20,463 bases of DNA from Gnetum montanum (Eukaryota > Streptophyta > Gnetopsida > Gnetales > Gnetaceae), in assembly GCA_015680685.1 (NCBI GenBank), contig MNCI01029990.1, positions 114,350-134,812 of the forward strand. The letters are read 5' to 3'. This document shows, piece after piece, positions 18,856-20,463 of this stretch. The translations under genes and the position numbers were made by a program. The notes beneath the pieces are model-generated. The model did not search any database, was not told where the DNA came from, and was given only the letters and a program-made list of their open reading frames with translations. Position 1 is the first letter of the stretch. The number at the start of each line of letters is the position of its first letter.

Positions 18856-20463
18856 GGCGTATTTAGATGCATCGGTCATGATATGGAACGGCCTGGACCA
18901 GTCAGGGGCTTATAAAATGGGAGTTTCCACAAGCCTCTATTTGAGCATTTGGAATGCTCGTTCACACTCCCTGGTCCATTCAAATGGTGCATCTTTTTTC
19001 ATTAATTCTACTAACGGTTTGGCAACTTTGAAGAGGTTCGCGATAAACCTTCTGTAGTAGCCAGTGTGTCCAAGGAATGACCTAATGTCTTTGACAGTCT
19101 CTGGTTGTCGGGTAATTCCTTGGATGACTTTAATTTTTTCAGGATCCACCTCAATTCCTGATTGTAAAATTTTATGCCCCAGTACGACACCCTCTTGAAC
19201 CATTAAATGACTCTTCTGCCAGTTGAGCTTAAGGTTGGTTTCAACACATTATTTCAATACTTGCTCTAACCAGTCGAGGGCTTGATCAAAGCTCATCCCA
19301 TAGGTGGAGAAGTCGTCCATGAAGACTTCTACTCCATTACCTATTTGCTATTGAAAGATGCTTAGAACTAATCGTTGGAACATGGTAGGTGCATTGCACA
19401 AGCCAAAAGGCATTTGTTTATATGCAAACGTTCCCCAAGGACTTGTGAATGTTGTTTTGGCTTGGTCTTCTGGCACAATTCGTATTTGGTTGTAACCACT
19501 ATATCCATCCAGAAAGCTGTAATAGCGATGCCCTGCTATAGTGTCTAAGACTTGGTCAACAAATGGCAACGGGAAGTGATCTTTGAATGTTGCCATATTT
19601 AATAGCCTAAAATCTATACACACCCTCCATTTACCTCCTTTTTTTGGTACGATGACAAGGGGACTAACCCATTCGCTATCAGCGATAGTGTGAATGAACC
19701 TAGCCTTGAGAAGCTACTCTAGCTCCTCTTTCACTATTTGTTTTAGCTTTGGGTTCAATCGCCTCTAGGGTTGTTTGTGAGGCTTCATAGAGGGGTCAGT
19801 GTAAATCCTATGCTAGCATATCCTAGGGTCTATTCCGGTTAATTCGGGGTATGACCATGCAAAGGCTGTTGACCACTTGTTTATTACCTTTAGCAAACTT
19901 TCTTTTTGCTTGGATGCGAGCTTTGCATTGATGATCACCAATTTTCTGTTTTTAAGGGTCACATATTCCAAACTGGTGGGTAATGGTTTTAAATCAAGGG
20001 GCTCTTGTTTAAACTCCTCAGGAATCTCCAACTGTCCCCAATTGATGTTTTCGGAGTTAAGGGCTGGAAGTTGGCCATGGACTTTCTCAAGTACGTTTGT
20101 GCTTTCAATGTAAGCACTAGTTATTCCCTCAGCTAGTTCCATTCAGGTTGTCGAGTTGTTCTCTTTATCAGCCATCAGCCACCAGGTGTTTTCTTGTTGT
20201 GTGGTTGTCACGTATAGGCACTTTTAGATGTCAACATCCTGTGCACACCAATTGCATGCAGGTAGTGTTAAACTTCGTGTTACCCATGACTTCTGCACGC
20301 AATGACACCCTGTGTCACTATATGTGATGCATGGAACTCTTTTCCTCTCAATTTTTCCAAAAGTGTTTGTCTTGGATATTTCTAGGGAAAGGTTGCAAAT
20401 TCCTAAGTGTGCGTCGATTGTATTCAGCCATGCCCTTCCCATTATAATTGGGAAATCCCCTTT
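18856..20463 (-). pseudogene. Ty3/gypsy element B (Athila-like): protease end, RT and RNase H start
   Basis: A single minus-strand frame of about 530 codons without any indel runs off the window's right edge. From 20463 it shows the protease C-terminus (FPIIMGRAWLNTIDAHLG), the spacer (LKPLPTSLEYVTL; WSYPELTGIDP) and reverse transcriptase. RT motifs are SEWVSPLVIVPKKGGKW, CIDFRLLN, DHFPLPFVDQVLD, YYSFLDGYSGYNQI, TTFTSPWGTFAYKQMPFGLC, the catalytic FMDDFSTYG, and VLGHKI with IRSFLGHTGYYRRFI. It then breaks off at the first RNase H motif (FHIMTDASKYA) near 18860. Stops interrupt the frame at 20224, 20143, 19813, 19765, 19714, 19348, 19249, 18937 and 18910; eight of these nine are TAG or TAA. 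RNase H proper and integrase are missing. Confidence 0.92.

Overview
The window is plant nuclear DNA dominated by decayed, nested LTR retrotransposons. I see no intact host gene, no RNA gene and no CRISPR or bacterial feature. A gymnosperm (conifer-like) source is the best guess. It rests on the very repeat-rich, indel-scarred landscape and on a gene fragment resembling conifer-type O-methyltransferases (COMT/AEOMT-like). That assignment is an inference.

Layout. (1) 1-1000: minus-strand C-terminal fragment of a PIF1-like helicase, frameshifted. (2) 1000-2400: non-coding, with four unrelated two-copy tandem duplications. (3) 2400-3300: a CpG-rich island holding a minus-strand O-methyltransferase first-exon fragment (one frameshift, one in-frame stop) and a possible promoter. 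(4) 3300-7700: AT-rich non-coding DNA, including a probable 3' end of an old Ty3/gypsy element, here called A. (5) 7725-8356: minus-strand remainder of A's pol, in which the start of reverse transcriptase is joined directly to the end of integrase. (6) 8357-17841: a complete 9.5-kb LTR element, C, on the plus strand. It has 1.4-kb LTRs, a polypurine tract and a 5-bp target-site duplication. It carries gag and protease but no recognisable reverse transcriptase, RNase H or integrase, and its 3' region holds a ~1.1-kb degenerate minisatellite. (7) 17847-18855: the other half of A (gag end, protease), also minus strand. (8) 18856-20463: a third Ty3/gypsy element, B, minus strand and Athila-like by its RT. 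It runs from the protease end through RT to the start of RNase H, off the window edge.

Order of events inferred: A and B came to adjoin through a truncation. A suffered an internal deletion (timing unknown). C then inserted into A's pol between protease and RT. Removing C together with one copy of the target duplication puts A back in a single reading frame across the site, which strongly supports the boundaries. All elements are old: C's LTRs are only roughly 80-85% identical by eye, and coding frames are broken mostly by TAG/TAA codons, as expected from C-to-T decay of methylated repeats.

The most unusual content is in element C: its LTRs carry an array of short complementary motifs (CTATGCTC / GAGCATAG) able to form hairpins, and a telomere-like box abutting the TATA box; it keeps only gag and protease; and its 3' end is a minisatellite. 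I found no sign of a new host-encoded biological system.
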